A DNA stretch of 64,000 bases from JABWCE01 sp964617955 (GCA_964617955.1 CAZTXB010000004.1:150864-214863); one strand, 5' to 3'. Positions 35,008-44,584 are shown, counted from the first letter of the stretch. Program-made: numbers and translations. The notes: generated from the letters alone by a model not told the origin.

Positions 35008-36945
35008 ATGGGCTACCCTCAAATTTTCATCCAAAAATTAATAAGGCCTCGCTTTTTAATTTCGTCTGTCTTTCTGTTTTGTTTGGTCGTGGTGGCGATA
35101 TACTCGTGCCAAAGATCAAACAAACAAGAATCAGAATTCTTCTATCTCAATCACCATGATTCGGTAAAGTATGTTGGCATGGCCACTTGCGCCAGTTGCC
35201 ATGAAGACAAGGCCAAAACCTTTATTCATACCGGAATGGGAAGCTCATTTTACTTAGCTACTCCAGAAAAATCTTCAGCCGATTTCTCAAAAAACTCCGT
35301 GATCTACGACACCCTTAACGATTTTTATTATAAAGCCTACTGGGTTAAAAATGAAATGTTTATGATGGAATTTCGCATTGAAAATAAGGATACGGTTCAT
35401 AAAAGAGTAGAAAAAATAGACTACATTATCGGTTCAGGCCAACACACGAATTCTCATCTCATAGTCCGAAACGGTTTTGTATATCAGGCACCTATGACCT
35501 GGTACTCACAAAAGAAACACTGGGGACTCCCCCCCGGGTTCGAGAATGGAAAAAATTCGCGCTTTAAGCGCCTGATCGATGCTGAATGCATGAGTTGCCA
35601 TAACGCCATGCCACAGCTTGAAGCTAACACCGATAATAAATTCGTAAAAGTAGGTTTGGGAATTGATTGTGAGCGATGCCATGGACCGGGTGAATTGCAC
35701 GTCAAAATGCGATTAAAAGGACGGGGACCTTCACACAGGGACAGCATTGACCGAACCATAGTAAACCCGGCCAAACTCGATTGGCCGCTTCAAATTGACT
35801 TGTGCCAACGTTGTCATTTACAAGGAAATGCCCTGCTAAAGGAAGGCAAAACTTTTACAGCATTTAAACCGGGCATGAAACTGTCAGACTTTATGGAGGT
35901 TTTCATGCCTAAATTTCCTGAAAATTCTTCCAGCTTTATTATGGCGTCACATGCGCAACGGCTGCAACAAAGTCAATGTTTTATCAAATCCAATCGCTCT
36001 GTTCATGTGCAAAAACTCACATGCATCAATTGTCATAACCCCCATATTTCGGTAAAAGAAACTGAAGCCTCGCAATACAATAATGCCTGCAAGAATTGCC
36101 ATTCAAAAGAAAAGGAGTGCAAAACTCCTTTGCAAGTGCAAGCCGCAGAAGAATTTAATTGTATAAAATGCCATATGCCCAAAAGCGGTGCTACTGATAT
36201 TCCCCATGTTCAAATTCACGACCATAAAATACAAGTCGCTTCTAAAATGCACCCCGTCTCCAATGAAGGAATTGCTGGCTTGTATTGTGTTAACAGCCAA
36301 AATACAAGCTCTGAAACCCTGATAAAGGCCTATTTGAGTTATTACGAAAAATTCAGCCCTGACGCGCTCTATCTCAAAAAAGCCAGAGAAATTTTAGATA
36401 AACGCCTTCGGCCGGATCTTGAGGTGTATTATTGGTTTTTAAAAAACAATTTCGCCAAAGCAGCAGTATTTGGCTCCAAATTAGACTTGGCCCAAATGGA
36501 TGCATGGACCTGCTACCGGATGGGCCAGTCTCTGATGAATCAATCGAAATGGAAGTCTGCCGAAAAGTATATTGAGCAAGCATGCAGGCTGCAACCAAAA
36601 AACTATGAATTTTTATTTAAAAGAAGCGTGGTTGAACACGAACTCAAAAATAGCATAGCGGAAGAATTAAGCCTCAAATCGGTCCTGGAACTCAACTCGA
36701 ATCACACTCAGGCCTTAAATAACCTGGGCTATTTTTATTCTAAAAAAGGAGAAATTGCAAAATCGGGGCGCCTTTATGAAAGGTGCTTGGTTACCAACCC
36801 CGATTATGTTCCTTTATTAAAAAACCTATTCGACTATTATCTCTTTACCAATAATTTATCGAAGGCCAAAGGAATGGCCCAAAAGATTTTAAAACTAGAG
36901 CCTGATAACAAAGCACTTTTGAGCTTTCTAAAGCTGTCCACTTGA
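35008..36945 (+). CDS. Seven-haem c-type cytochrome with C-terminal TPRs
   Basis: A 645-residue envelope protein with an N-terminal hydrophobic signal (about 16-33) followed by a possible lipobox (AIYSC, Cys34). Seven CxxCH haem-binding motifs are visible: CASCH, CMSCH, CERCH, CQRCH, CINCH, CKNCH and CIKCH, spread over residues ~61-390. The last ~200 residues form tetratricopeptide repeats (ALNNLGYFYSKKGEIAKSGRLYERCL and similar). This resembles the cytochrome c-554-like/TPR proteins found in Bacteroidetes and Planctomycetes. Electron transfer in the periplasm is a fair inference; the partner and substrate are unknown. Confidence 0.88.
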   Translation: MGYPQIFIQKLIRPRFLISSVFLFCLVVVAIYSCQRSNKQESEFFYLNHHDSVKYVGMATCASCHEDKAKTFIHTGMGSSFYLATPEKSSADFSKNSVIYDTLNDFYYKAYWVKNEMFMMEFRIENKDTVHKRVEKIDYIIGSGQHTNSHLIVRNGFVYQAPMTWYSQKKHWGLPPGFENGKNSRFKRLIDAECMSCHNAMPQLEANTDNKFVKVGLGIDCERCHGPGELHVKMRLKGRGPSHRDSIDRTIVNPAKLDWPLQIDLCQRCHLQGNALLKEGKTFTAFKPGMKLSDFMEVFMPKFPENSSSFIMASHAQRLQQSQCFIKSNRSVHVQKLTCINCHNPHISVKETEASQYNNACKNCHSKEKECKTPLQVQAAEEFNCIKCHMPKSGATDIPHVQIHDHKIQVASKMHPVSNEGIAGLYCVNSQNTSSETLIKAYLSYYEKFSPDALYLKKAREILDKRLRPDLEVYYWFLKNNFAKAAVFGSKLDLAQMDAWTCYRMGQSLMNQSKWKSAEKYIEQACRLQPKNYEFLFKRSVVEHELKNSIAEELSLKSVLELNSNHTQALNNLGYFYSKKGEIAKSGRLYERCLVTNPDYVPLLKNLFDYYLFTNNLSKAKGMAQKILKLEPDNKALLSFLKLST

Positions 36946-36994
36946 AATATTATAAATTAATATTCACACGTCTTTTTTATTATACATTTATTCC

Positions 36995-37002
36995 TAATTT
37001 TG
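36995..37002 (+). promoter_or_regulatory. -7 promoter box of rnpB
   Basis: TAATTTTG is an exact TAnnTTTG match, and its last base lies five bases before the first paired base of the RNase P RNA (37007). This gives a local estimate of box-to-start spacing. Confidence 0.75.
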
Positions 37003-37006
37003 CTTA

Positions 37007-37383
37007 GCAAACCAGCTTGTCGCTTTCCAATATGCCAAGTTGCATTTTGGGGAGAGGAAAGTCCGGGCAACACAGAGCAGCACACTCCTAGAAATGGGAG
37101 GTTTTGGTGTCAAAAGCCAAAAACAGAAAGTGTTACAGAAAATAACTACTTTGGTTTCATATGAAATCAGAGAAAAGGTGAAAATGGGAGGTAAGAGCTC
37201 CCACAGAATGCAGCGATGTATGTTTGGAAAAAACCTTGTGCGTTGTAAGACCATGTATACCTTGTATTGAGGGTGGCTCGCCCGATTCAAGCTTCGGCTT
37301 GATGACAAGGAGGGTAGGTCGCATAGATAAATGACAGGCACCGTTTTGAAAGAAACGGGACAGAACCCGGCTTATCGGTTTGC
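37007..37383 (+). ncRNA. rnpB: RNase P RNA (class A)
   Basis: The catalytic RNA that matures tRNA 5' ends. The universally conserved 5' core GAGAGGAAAGTCCGGGC is at about 37051-37067, with ACAGAACCCGGCTTA near the 3' end (about 37360-37374). P1 is closed by GCAAACC (37007-37013) pairing with GGTTTGC (37377-37383). The AGGGTAGGTCGCATAGATAAATGAC segment is also typical. A promoter box sits immediately upstream and a T run follows the 3' end (37384-37392), which can serve as terminator. The ends are set by P1 and may be off by a few bases. Confidence 0.95.
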
Positions 37384-37420
37384 ATTTTTTTTAAAATTAA
37401 GTAGTAAAACAAAATATCAG

Positions 37421-38785
37421 ATGTCGAGAATATTAATTGTAGATGACGAAGCAAGTATTCGTGAGACCTTAAAGGAAATTTTAACCTACGAAGGCTATGA
37501 AATAGATTTAGCTGAAGATGGTGCCCAGGCCTTGGACATGCTCAGAAAAACCGAATATGATGTAGCCTTATGCGACATCAAAATGCCTAAGATAGATGGT
37601 TTGGAACTTCTTGATCGCGTAAAAGGCGTGGCCGACGATGTTTCGTTTATTATGATTTCAGGGCATGGTACCATTGAAACTGCATTGGAGGCGACACGCA
37701 GGGGTGCTTACGACTTTATTGCCAAACCCCCTGATCTCAATAAGCTTCTTATCACGGTGAGAAACGCCTGTGAGAAGAACAACCTGGTGATTGAAACCAA
37801 GGTTTTAAAAAGAAAAATTTCAAAAACCCACGAAATTATTGGGGATTCACCCGCCATCATTAAAATTAAACAAACCATTGAAAAGGTAGCGCCTACCGAT
37901 GCACGCGTGATGATTACCGGTCAGAACGGTACCGGTAAGGAACTTGTAGCGAGGTGGTTGCACGAGCGAAGTAACCGCTCCAACATGCCCCTCATTGAGG
38001 TTAACTGCGCGGCTATACCCTCCGAATTAATAGAAAGTGAATTGTTTGGCCACGAAAAGGGAGCCTTTACTTCGGCCATCAAGCAGCGCATTGGTCAGTT
38101 TGAAAGAGCCGACGGCGGAACCATCTTTCTGGATGAAATCGGTGATATGAGTTTATCCGCTCAGGCTAAAGTGTTAAGAGCCCTTCAGGAGAATAAGATT
38201 ACAAGAGTGGGTGGAGAGAAGGAACTTGAGGTGAATGTGAGAATCATTGCTGCCACCAACAAGGACCTGAGAAAAGAAATAGAAGCCGGAAACTTCAGAG
38301 AAGACCTTTACCACAGGCTCAGCGTAATTTTAATACATGTTCCAAGCCTTAACGAGCGCCTCGAGGATATTCCACTTTTGGCCGAAAAATTTGTTTCCGA
38401 TATCTGTGAAGAAAATGTGATGCCAAGAAAACAACTCACTTCGGGGGCGATGAATGAATTGAAAAACATTACCTGGAGTGGAAATATACGAGAGCTAAGA
38501 AATGTAATAGAGCGCCTAGTCATATTGTGCGGTGAGAAAATATCAGAAAACGATATTCTAAATTTTGCCAATCCCATGGGAGGTAAATCGGTAAATTTAG
38601 AAGACATTGTAAACCAATACGAAAAGTTTCAGGATTTTAAGGACTTTGCCGAACAGGTATTTATCGATACCAAGCTGCGTAAAAATGCCTGGAACGTAGC
38701 CAAAACCGCTCAGGAAATAGATATCCAACGGAGTCATCTTTACAATAAGATTGAAAAATTTCATTTAAAGAGAAAAGGAACTTAA
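37421..38785 (+). CDS. Sigma-54-dependent response regulator, NtrC family
   Basis: A 454-residue regulator starting at ATG 37421 (MSRILIVDDEASIRETLKE). An upstream in-frame ATG (37331) lies inside rnpB and is rejected. Domains: receiver (1-120; phospho-acceptor Asp in ALCDIKMP), AAA+ domain (about 145-370; Walker A GQNGTGKELVA, Walker B GGTIFLDEIGDMS) and a C-terminal Fis-type helix-turn-helix (NAWNVAKTAQEIDIQRSHLYNKI). The sigma-54 contact loop reads GAFTSA rather than the common GAFTGA. No partner kinase is adjacent. A terminator follows. Confidence 0.93.
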   Translation: MSRILIVDDEASIRETLKEILTYEGYEIDLAEDGAQALDMLRKTEYDVALCDIKMPKIDGLELLDRVKGVADDVSFIMISGHGTIETALEATRRGAYDFIAKPPDLNKLLITVRNACEKNNLVIETKVLKRKISKTHEIIGDSPAIIKIKQTIEKVAPTDARVMITGQNGTGKELVARWLHERSNRSNMPLIEVNCAAIPSELIESELFGHEKGAFTSAIKQRIGQFERADGGTIFLDEIGDMSLSAQAKVLRALQENKITRVGGEKELEVNVRIIAATNKDLRKEIEAGNFREDLYHRLSVILIHVPSLNERLEDIPLLAEKFVSDICEENVMPRKQLTSGAMNELKNITWSGNIRELRNVIERLVILCGEKISENDILNFANPMGGKSVNLEDIVNQYEKFQDFKDFAEQVFIDTKLRKNAWNVAKTAQEIDIQRSHLYNKIEKFHLKRKGT

Positions 38786-38805
38786 TAGGCTGTTTTTTTT
38801 TTAGA

Positions 38806-38833
38806 CAAGCTCTTAAAGCTTGGTGTTTTTTTT
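38806..38833 (+). terminator. Rho-independent terminator after the NtrC-type gene
   Basis: CAAGCT and AGCTTG form a six-pair stem around a CTTAA loop, followed by GTGTTTTTTTT. It lies 20 bases after the stop codon. Confidence 0.7.
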
Positions 38834-38963
38834 AAAATATTGGGCATAAAAGCCGGCCTGGCAAGTAACATTGGAATCGAACCCACGGTAGGGATGTGTT
38901 AAAAGTAATTCTTTCTCACTCGAATGAAACGAAATCCTTCGCCAAAAAAAGCCATCACAAGCA

Positions 38964-39917
38964 TTGCAAGAAAATCCATCATTATCTGAAGCCGTTAGGA
39001 TTCTCGAAAGCGGGAATGTAGTGGGCATTCCCACCGAAACGGTTTATGGTTTGGCTGCAAATGCTTTAAATGAAGAGGCGATTACTAAAATATTTAAAAT
39101 CAAAAATCGGCCCTTCTTCGATCCTCTCATCGTACACCTTAAAAACGCTGAGGAAGTAGAAAAATATGTGAGCCAATTTCCGGCAAAAGCCCGAAAACTT
39201 GCCGCATCTTTTTGGCCCGGTCCATTGACCCTCATCCTGCCAAAAAATCAGAGCATCCCTGATATGGCCACCTCAGGTCTGAGTTATGTGGGTTTAAGGG
39301 TACCGGATCATCCCTTGACCCTTGAATTACTCGGTAGGCTCGATTTCCCCCTCGCAGCACCCAGTGCCAATCCATTTGGTTATGTAAGTCCCACCACAGC
39401 TCAACATGTAAACGATCAATTGGGACAAGAGGTGAAACTCATTTTAGACGGAGGGCCAAGCCGTGTAGGCTTGGAGTCGACGATCGTGATGTTTGAAAAC
39501 GATACTGAACCGGTAATTCTAAGACTTGGCGGGCTGGGAATTGAGGCAATAGAACAGTGCATAGGTCCGGTGGGAATAAACATCGCTTCACACTCTAAAC
39601 CCCATTCTCCGGGGCAATTAGACAAACATTACGCCACGCAGACACCCCTCATCATCATAGGCAAAAACTATACGCCTGAGAGCGAAAATTTAAAAATAGG
39701 CGCGCTAACTTTTAAAACAGCGTTACCCTTGGTTCACCCTCAAAACCAGGTTGTTTTATCACCGGATGGGTCGCTAGAAGAGGCTGCCCGAAATCTTTTT
39801 GGCGCCATGCGAAAGTTGGACAGTATGGATTTGAATTTAATTCTGGCCGAGAAATTTCCGGAAACGGGTTTGGGCAGAGCAATAAATGACAGGCTTTTCA
39901 GGGCTTCAAAAAAATAA
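38964..39917 (+). CDS. L-threonylcarbamoyladenylate synthase (Sua5/TsaC type)
   Basis: A 317-residue enzyme for the first step of t6A37 tRNA modification, making threonylcarbamoyl-AMP from threonine, bicarbonate and ATP. The YrdC domain (about 8-190) has GNVVGIPTETVYGLAANA, FKIKNRPFFDPLIVHL, FWPGPLTLILPK, LRVPDHPLTLELL and PLAAPSANPFGYVSPTTAQHV. The extra C-terminal domain (about 200-317) makes it the longer Sua5 type. The start is assigned to TTG (38964); no ATG or GTG lies in the right place, and the frame is open only back to 38928. Downstream are OsmC and a GNAT in the same direction. Confidence 0.93.
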   Translation: MQENPSLSEAVRILESGNVVGIPTETVYGLAANALNEEAITKIFKIKNRPFFDPLIVHLKNAEEVEKYVSQFPAKARKLAASFWPGPLTLILPKNQSIPDMATSGLSYVGLRVPDHPLTLELLGRLDFPLAAPSANPFGYVSPTTAQHVNDQLGQEVKLILDGGPSRVGLESTIVMFENDTEPVILRLGGLGIEAIEQCIGPVGINIASHSKPHSPGQLDKHYATQTPLIIIGKNYTPESENLKIGALTFKTALPLVHPQNQVVLSPDGSLEEAARNLFGAMRKLDSMDLNLILAEKFPETGLGRAINDRLFRASKK

Positions 39918-39926
39918 CATTGGGTA

Positions 39927-40409
39927 ATGAAAAAAGAACATGTTTACAAGGCAACCACACAATGGCATGGTAATTTAGGTACTGGAACAAGTGGCGTGAG
40001 GCAATACAGCCGCGACCATAAAGTTCGCATTGAGGGTAAGCCCGATTTAGAACTCACAACCGACAACCCGGTGGTTGGCGACCGAAGCAAACTCAATCCC
40101 GAGGACTTACTTGTTTCGGCCATTTCGTCCTGCCACATGCTTTCCTATCTCTATGTTTGCGCTATGGAAGGGATTAAGGTCACCTCATACCTCGACCATG
40201 CCGTAGGCACCATGCTTGAAAATGAATCCGGTGGCGGTCAATTTAAGCAGGTGGTTTTGAACCCGGTAATCACCGTTTCAAAACCGAGCATGGTGACTAA
40301 GGCCATCGCCTTGCATCATAAGGCGCATGAAATTTGTTATATCGCAAGCTCGTTAAATTTTGAAGTAGAGTGCAAGGCAGAGGTTAGCGCTGATGATGAT
40401 GGAATTTAA
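39927..40409 (+). CDS. OsmC family protein
   Basis: A 160-residue OsmC/Ohr-fold protein. Characterised relatives reduce organic hydroperoxides with paired cysteines. Seen: TTDNPVVGDRSKLNPEDLLVSAISSCHMLSYLYVCAMEGI, which carries the first conserved Cys in an SSCH context, and HKAHEICYIASSLNFEVECKAEV, where the second cysteine precedes Y. The pattern fits the general OsmC subgroup better than Ohr. The gene starts nine bases after the Sua5 stop and its end overlaps the GNAT start by 17 bases, so translation of the pair is likely coupled. Confidence 0.9.
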   Translation: MKKEHVYKATTQWHGNLGTGTSGVRQYSRDHKVRIEGKPDLELTTDNPVVGDRSKLNPEDLLVSAISSCHMLSYLYVCAMEGIKVTSYLDHAVGTMLENESGGGQFKQVVLNPVITVSKPSMVTKAIALHHKAHEICYIASSLNFEVECKAEVSADDDGI

Positions 40410-40953
40410 AATACAAACCAGGCGTCTGTTGCTCAGAGAAGTTTTGGCCGGTGATTTAAGCGCCATTCATGCCATCAACTCACTTCCCGAGGTCGATTAC
40501 TACAACACCTTGGGGATTCCTGAAAACCTTGAATCAACCCGAAAATTGGTTTCAGATATTCTGGAATCACAAAAAGCCGCAGAACGCATTCGTTATGTGT
40601 TTGCCATTTTGGAAGCCAAGGGTCAATCCTTAATCGGGCTTTGCGGATTGGTGATTGGGAAACCTAAATATCAAAATGCTGAACTTTGGTATAAACTTCA
40701 TCCCGATTATTGGAATCGCGGTTATGCCACCGAAGCGACCTTAGGGCTTTTAAATTTTGGCTTTAGCGAATTAAAACTTCACCGCATTGAGGCAGGCTGC
40801 GCTACTGAAAACATAGCATCCATAAGGGTCCTTGAAAAATCCGGATTTTTAAAGGAGGGTAGAACGCGAAAATTATTGCCAATCAGAGGAGCTTGGTTTG
40901 ATAATTTTGGCTATGCCATCTTAGAAGAAGATTTTTTTAAAAAAGAAGGGTAG
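40393..40953 (+). CDS. GNAT-family N-acetyltransferase (RimJ/RimL-like)
   Basis: A 186-residue acetyltransferase. It starts with consecutive Met codons (MMMEFKIQTRRLLLREV; 40393, 40396 or 40402-region starts are possible). The RimJ/RimL-type fold is shown by QTRRLLLREVLAGDLSAI, GLCGLVIGKPKYQNAELWYKLHPDYWNRGYATEA (the acetyl-CoA-binding loop) and ATENIASIRVLEKSGFLKEGRTR. Substrate unknown; members acetylate ribosomal protein N-termini, amino acids or antibiotics. It overlaps the OsmC gene by 17 bases. Its end faces the ABC exporter gene (convergent, 45-base gap). Confidence 0.9.
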   Translation: MMMEFKIQTRRLLLREVLAGDLSAIHAINSLPEVDYYNTLGIPENLESTRKLVSDILESQKAAERIRYVFAILEAKGQSLIGLCGLVIGKPKYQNAELWYKLHPDYWNRGYATEATLGLLNFGFSELKLHRIEAGCATENIASIRVLEKSGFLKEGRTRKLLPIRGAWFDNFGYAILEEDFFKKEG

Positions 40954-40998
40954 AGTAGAGTGACTGGCGGATAAGCGAAGGCTTGATCAAAAATGCTC

Positions 40999-42816
40999 CT
41001 ACCCCAAAGACTGTAAGCGGTATAAAGAGTGGTAAATGCCATCCTTTTTTATTAAATCGGCATGCTTGCCGGTTTCAATAATTTCACCTTTATCCAGAAC
41101 CACAATTTTGTCGGCGTTTTGTATAGTGCTGAGTCGGTGCGCAATAATAAGAGAAGTGCGGCCTTCCATCAATTTTTCAAGGGCGTCGTTTACCAATTTT
41201 TCAGATTCCGAATCCAGGGCCGATGTCGCTTCGTCGAGGATTAAGATATCGGGATTGATTAATATGGCCCGGGCAATGGTAAGCCTTTGTTTTTGACCAC
41301 CGGAAAGCATGCCTCCCCTCTCCCCTACTATACTTTGGTACCCGTGTTCCATGTTTTCTATAAAACTATGGGCATTAGCCTGCTTTGCAGCTTCCATAAT
41401 TTGGCCGATATCGGCCTCAGGATTGCCCAATTTTAAATTGTTTTCAACGGTATCGTTGAACAAAATGGGGTCTTGGGTTACCACGGCAATTTTATGTCGG
41501 TAACCTTTTAATGACAGGTGCCGAATATCGGTTCCATCGTAAAAAATGGCGCCTGAGCTTGGATCGTGGAATCTCAGCAGTAAATCGGCCAGGGTTGATT
41601 TCCCCGCCCCTGAACTGCCCACAAGGGCCACCTTTTCGCCCTTGCTAATACTGAGGTTGATGTTTTGAATAACCGGCTTCGACGATTGATAAAAAAACGA
41701 AACGTCCTTAAATTCAATTTGATTCTGAAAATTCTTGACCTCCAGGCTATGGGGTGCTTCGTGAATTCCATCGTCGGCGTTTAATATTTCGTTTATTCTT
41801 TCCATGGAGGCCATTCCCTTTTCGAGCCTGAAATAGTTTTCACTCAAGGCTTTAGCCGGAGGTATGAGCTGGCTAAACATGGCGATGTACATGATAAACA
41901 TTTCGCCACTCAGCCCGAAATCGTTCTTAAGAATAAGGCGTCCTGCAAATATTAAAATAGAAGCAATGACAATAGAACCCATGAACTCGCTCAAGGGAGA
42001 AGCAGCATATTCCCGCCTCAATACTTTTTTGGTAAGTCGGAAATGGTCCCTGTTTTTCTCATCAAAGTGCTCGCAGCTTTTATTTTCGGCATTGAAGGCT
42101 TTTATGATTTTGATGCCGCCCAGGGTTTCTTCGAACTGGGAAATCACATCGCTCAATTTTTCGGTCCCAAGGCGAGCGGCTTTTTTCAATTTTCGAGCCA
42201 ATCGGCTTATCATATAGCCACTGATGGGAAGCACTACGATAACGAAGAGTGTGAGTTGCCAGCTGATATAGAATAAGAGTCCAAAGGGAATAAGCAGCAT
42301 AAAAGGATGCTTCAGTACCATTTCTAAAACCCCGATAAAACTCCATTCTACCTCGCGAACATCGTTGGTAGCGCGTGTAATCACATCCCCTTTGCGCTCC
42401 GAAGAATAGAAGCTCATGGGCAGTTTGAGCAACTTGTGAAACATGGCCCCTCTGAGGTGATTCGATATCCCTGCTCTCATATGCGACAAGCCGGTAAACG
42501 CAATATAGAGACTCAAGTTTTTAAGTAAAAACATAATCACGAGCATGCAGGAGAAAAAGATGAGGGATTTAAAACTGCCCCATTCCAGAATTTGCCCCTT
42601 TAACCACTCATTGGCTTCTTGTATAAAGCCCGACTGGGCTGAGTTAGAAGCTTGATTTCCGCTAGCATTCAAATTAAAAATAATTTGTAAAAACGGGACC
42701 ACCGTCATGATTGAAAATGCACCAAAGCCTGAAGCCAAAATATTAAAAACCACAAAGCGAAGGCGATGCAATGGAAATTGGTTAGAAAACAAAAAGAGAT
42801 AGCGAATGTTTTTCAA
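40999..42816 (-). CDS. ABC transporter, fused permease and ATPase (MsbA-like)
   Basis: A 605-residue half-transporter that would act as a homodimer exporter. The N-terminal six-helix membrane domain spans about 15-330. The ATPase domain (about 360-600) has Walker A GSSGAGKSTLADLLLRF, signature LSGGQKQRLTIARAIL, Walker B ILILDEATSALD and H-loop IIAHRLSTI. The overall pattern resembles MsbA/lipid-A exporters of Bacteroidetes, but lipid or drug specificity cannot be read from sequence. It is transcribed alone on the minus strand, downstream of the DUF4465 gene with a 119-base gap. Confidence 0.93.
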   Translation of the reverse strand: MKNIRYLFLFSNQFPLHRLRFVVFNILASGFGAFSIMTVVPFLQIIFNLNASGNQASNSAQSGFIQEANEWLKGQILEWGSFKSLIFFSCMLVIMFLLKNLSLYIAFTGLSHMRAGISNHLRGAMFHKLLKLPMSFYSSERKGDVITRATNDVREVEWSFIGVLEMVLKHPFMLLIPFGLLFYISWQLTLFVIVVLPISGYMISRLARKLKKAARLGTEKLSDVISQFEETLGGIKIIKAFNAENKSCEHFDEKNRDHFRLTKKVLRREYAASPLSEFMGSIVIASILIFAGRLILKNDFGLSGEMFIMYIAMFSQLIPPAKALSENYFRLEKGMASMERINEILNADDGIHEAPHSLEVKNFQNQIEFKDVSFFYQSSKPVIQNINLSISKGEKVALVGSSGAGKSTLADLLLRFHDPSSGAIFYDGTDIRHLSLKGYRHKIAVVTQDPILFNDTVENNLKLGNPEADIGQIMEAAKQANAHSFIENMEHGYQSIVGERGGMLSGGQKQRLTIARAILINPDILILDEATSALDSESEKLVNDALEKLMEGRTSLIIAHRLSTIQNADKIVVLDKGEIIETGKHADLIKKDGIYHSLYRLQSLG

Positions 42817-42935
42817 CTTGGGGCAAAGATAGGGTTTAGGATACTATCTTATATGTCCTATTCATTCTAAAAATCAACCCCTTTCTTCTTCCATGAAAGG
42901 GATGGATTCATTCGTACAAGAAATTAAAGCCGGAT

Positions 42936-44540
42936 TTACAGCTTTATAAATTTTGAAAGATACAGGGCATGGTCGCTTTTGGCAGTTAGGAAGTACATGC
43001 CAGGATTAAGCGTCGAAACATTGATTCTGTTGGTACTTGCATTCTCAATAGAGTGTACCACTTTTCCAGTCATGTCTGAAATAATCAATTCATCGGCCTG
43101 GGCAATGTCGAGATGGATAAAGTCTTGTGCCGGATTTGGGTAAACAGAAAGATTTTTTCTTTCCAGTTTGTCAATGTCTTCGACAATCCATTCGGCTCGA
43201 TCCATACAAAAATAGGCCGGTGTGTTCATTCCAAATGACCCATTGTCGCTTGACTCAAGCGAGAATTCAAATTGAACAGCCCCATTTACAGGCAACCAAA
43301 CCTCCACCCAATCCTTTAGTATCATTTTACGTTCCATTCTAAAATCGGAAAGAAATACGCTTCTTTGAATATGTGAAATACCGTCTTTGCCAATACCCTT
43401 GATGGTAAGCTTAAAGGTGTCACGGTCAAAACCTGTGGCTCCGCCAAATTTTTTGCTGAATGGGCTGCCATTCTTCATATCGTTATAGGCCAGTAAGCTG
43501 TTGTTAATCTTAAATCTAAATACTTCATACCCAATAAATTTCCTATCATAAGGCAATCGGAGAACGCTATGACCATAAGAAACCGCAAAGCCCGAATCCA
43601 AGTCGGCATCTTTTCCTGATTTCACTACATACTGCGCATCGAAGCCTGTTTTTGTGGTATCAAAATCGCAACTCAAGGCCCAACCTGCCCATGATTTATA
43701 TTGGTTATCAAAGGTGTTTTCGAAATACAGGCCCCCTATGGCAAAACCCCCACTGGTATCGCTTTCGCCATTCCACACCGTTTTCGATCCTTTAAAAATT
43801 TCCTTGCCTATTTTCAACTCGTTTCCATGGCCAATGCGTGTGCCGTTAAAATTAAAATCATCGATGCAAACATAAGCCGGGGTATTCAGTCCAAAACTCC
43901 CCATATCGCTGCCTTCGAACCTTATGATCAGGCTGTCGGTATTTTTAAATCCCGACAAATCAAACCATGTCCAATCGTTAACGATATAATCGTTTGTGCT
44001 TCTAAAATCTGCCAAATAAAAAAAGACAGAGTCTTGTTTTGCCCCTCCGGAGTAATTGTAAATTTTGATTCCAAACCAATCCGGATCATTGCCTGATGCT
44101 CCCCCAAATTTTTTAGAGAAGGCCGATCCCTTTTTAAGGGTTTTATAGGTTAAGGTGGTATTGGTTGCGTAAAATCCGGTCAACGGGCCGGCCTTTTCAG
44201 ATATGACCGTTCCTGCCCCATAGCATACCGCATAGTTTTTAGTACCGCAGATGCCTCCTTTGGTGATGCTGCTAAATTCATTGGTATAATCTGCTTTTAC
44301 AGTATCGGTGGTATTGGAAACCGAAAAACCCGACCAGGATTTGAAACCGGTATCGTATTGGTTTCGAAAGTAAAAATGTCCATTCCAAAAACCTCCCTTA
44401 AGGTCATTCCCGTAATAGGCCGATTCAGTTTTAAGGGGAATGCGGTCGAAGGTTGACACATTGGTACGAAAGGTGGTTTGTGCAAATGCTTGCAAACATA
44501 CAGCAGCTGTAGCTAGAATTAGGGCAATCGATTTTTTCAT
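42936..44540 (-). CDS. Secreted tandem DUF4465 protein with T9SS type A sorting domain
   Basis: A 534-residue predicted extracellular protein under a cobalamin riboswitch. Signal peptide residues 1-20 (MKKSIALILATAAVCLQAFA). Two DUF4465 repeats follow: about 25-245 (GGFWNGHFYFRNQYDTGFKSW, GSAFSKKFGGASGNDPDWF, GSFGLNTPAYVCIDDFNFNG) and about 245-465 (GGLYFENTFDNQYKSWAGWA, GSPFSKKFGGATGFDRDTF, GSFGMNTPAYFCMDRAEW). The C-terminal ~65 residues are a T9SS domain (LSVYPNPAQDFIHLD, LNPGMYFLTA, SKFIKL). From memory, DUF4465 proteins in gut Bacteroides include the B12-binding surface protein BtuH. A secreted corrinoid-binding role is therefore a strong inference. Confidence 0.88.
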   Translation of the reverse strand: MKKSIALILATAAVCLQAFAQTTFRTNVSTFDRIPLKTESAYYGNDLKGGFWNGHFYFRNQYDTGFKSWSGFSVSNTTDTVKADYTNEFSSITKGGICGTKNYAVCYGAGTVISEKAGPLTGFYATNTTLTYKTLKKGSAFSKKFGGASGNDPDWFGIKIYNYSGGAKQDSVFFYLADFRSTNDYIVNDWTWFDLSGFKNTDSLIIRFEGSDMGSFGLNTPAYVCIDDFNFNGTRIGHGNELKIGKEIFKGSKTVWNGESDTSGGFAIGGLYFENTFDNQYKSWAGWALSCDFDTTKTGFDAQYVVKSGKDADLDSGFAVSYGHSVLRLPYDRKFIGYEVFRFKINNSLLAYNDMKNGSPFSKKFGGATGFDRDTFKLTIKGIGKDGISHIQRSVFLSDFRMERKMILKDWVEVWLPVNGAVQFEFSLESSDNGSFGMNTPAYFCMDRAEWIVEDIDKLERKNLSVYPNPAQDFIHLDIAQADELIISDMTGKVVHSIENASTNRINVSTLNPGMYFLTAKSDHALYLSKFIKL

Positions 44541-44584
44541 TTTATCTGTTCTATTGGTTTTATAAATTATAAAATGAAGCGTCT

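Noticed and set aside
37331..37420. Upstream in-frame ATG that would lengthen the NtrC-type regulator by 30 residues
   Set aside because: It lies inside the RNase P RNA, and the receiver domain starts properly at the ATG at 37421.
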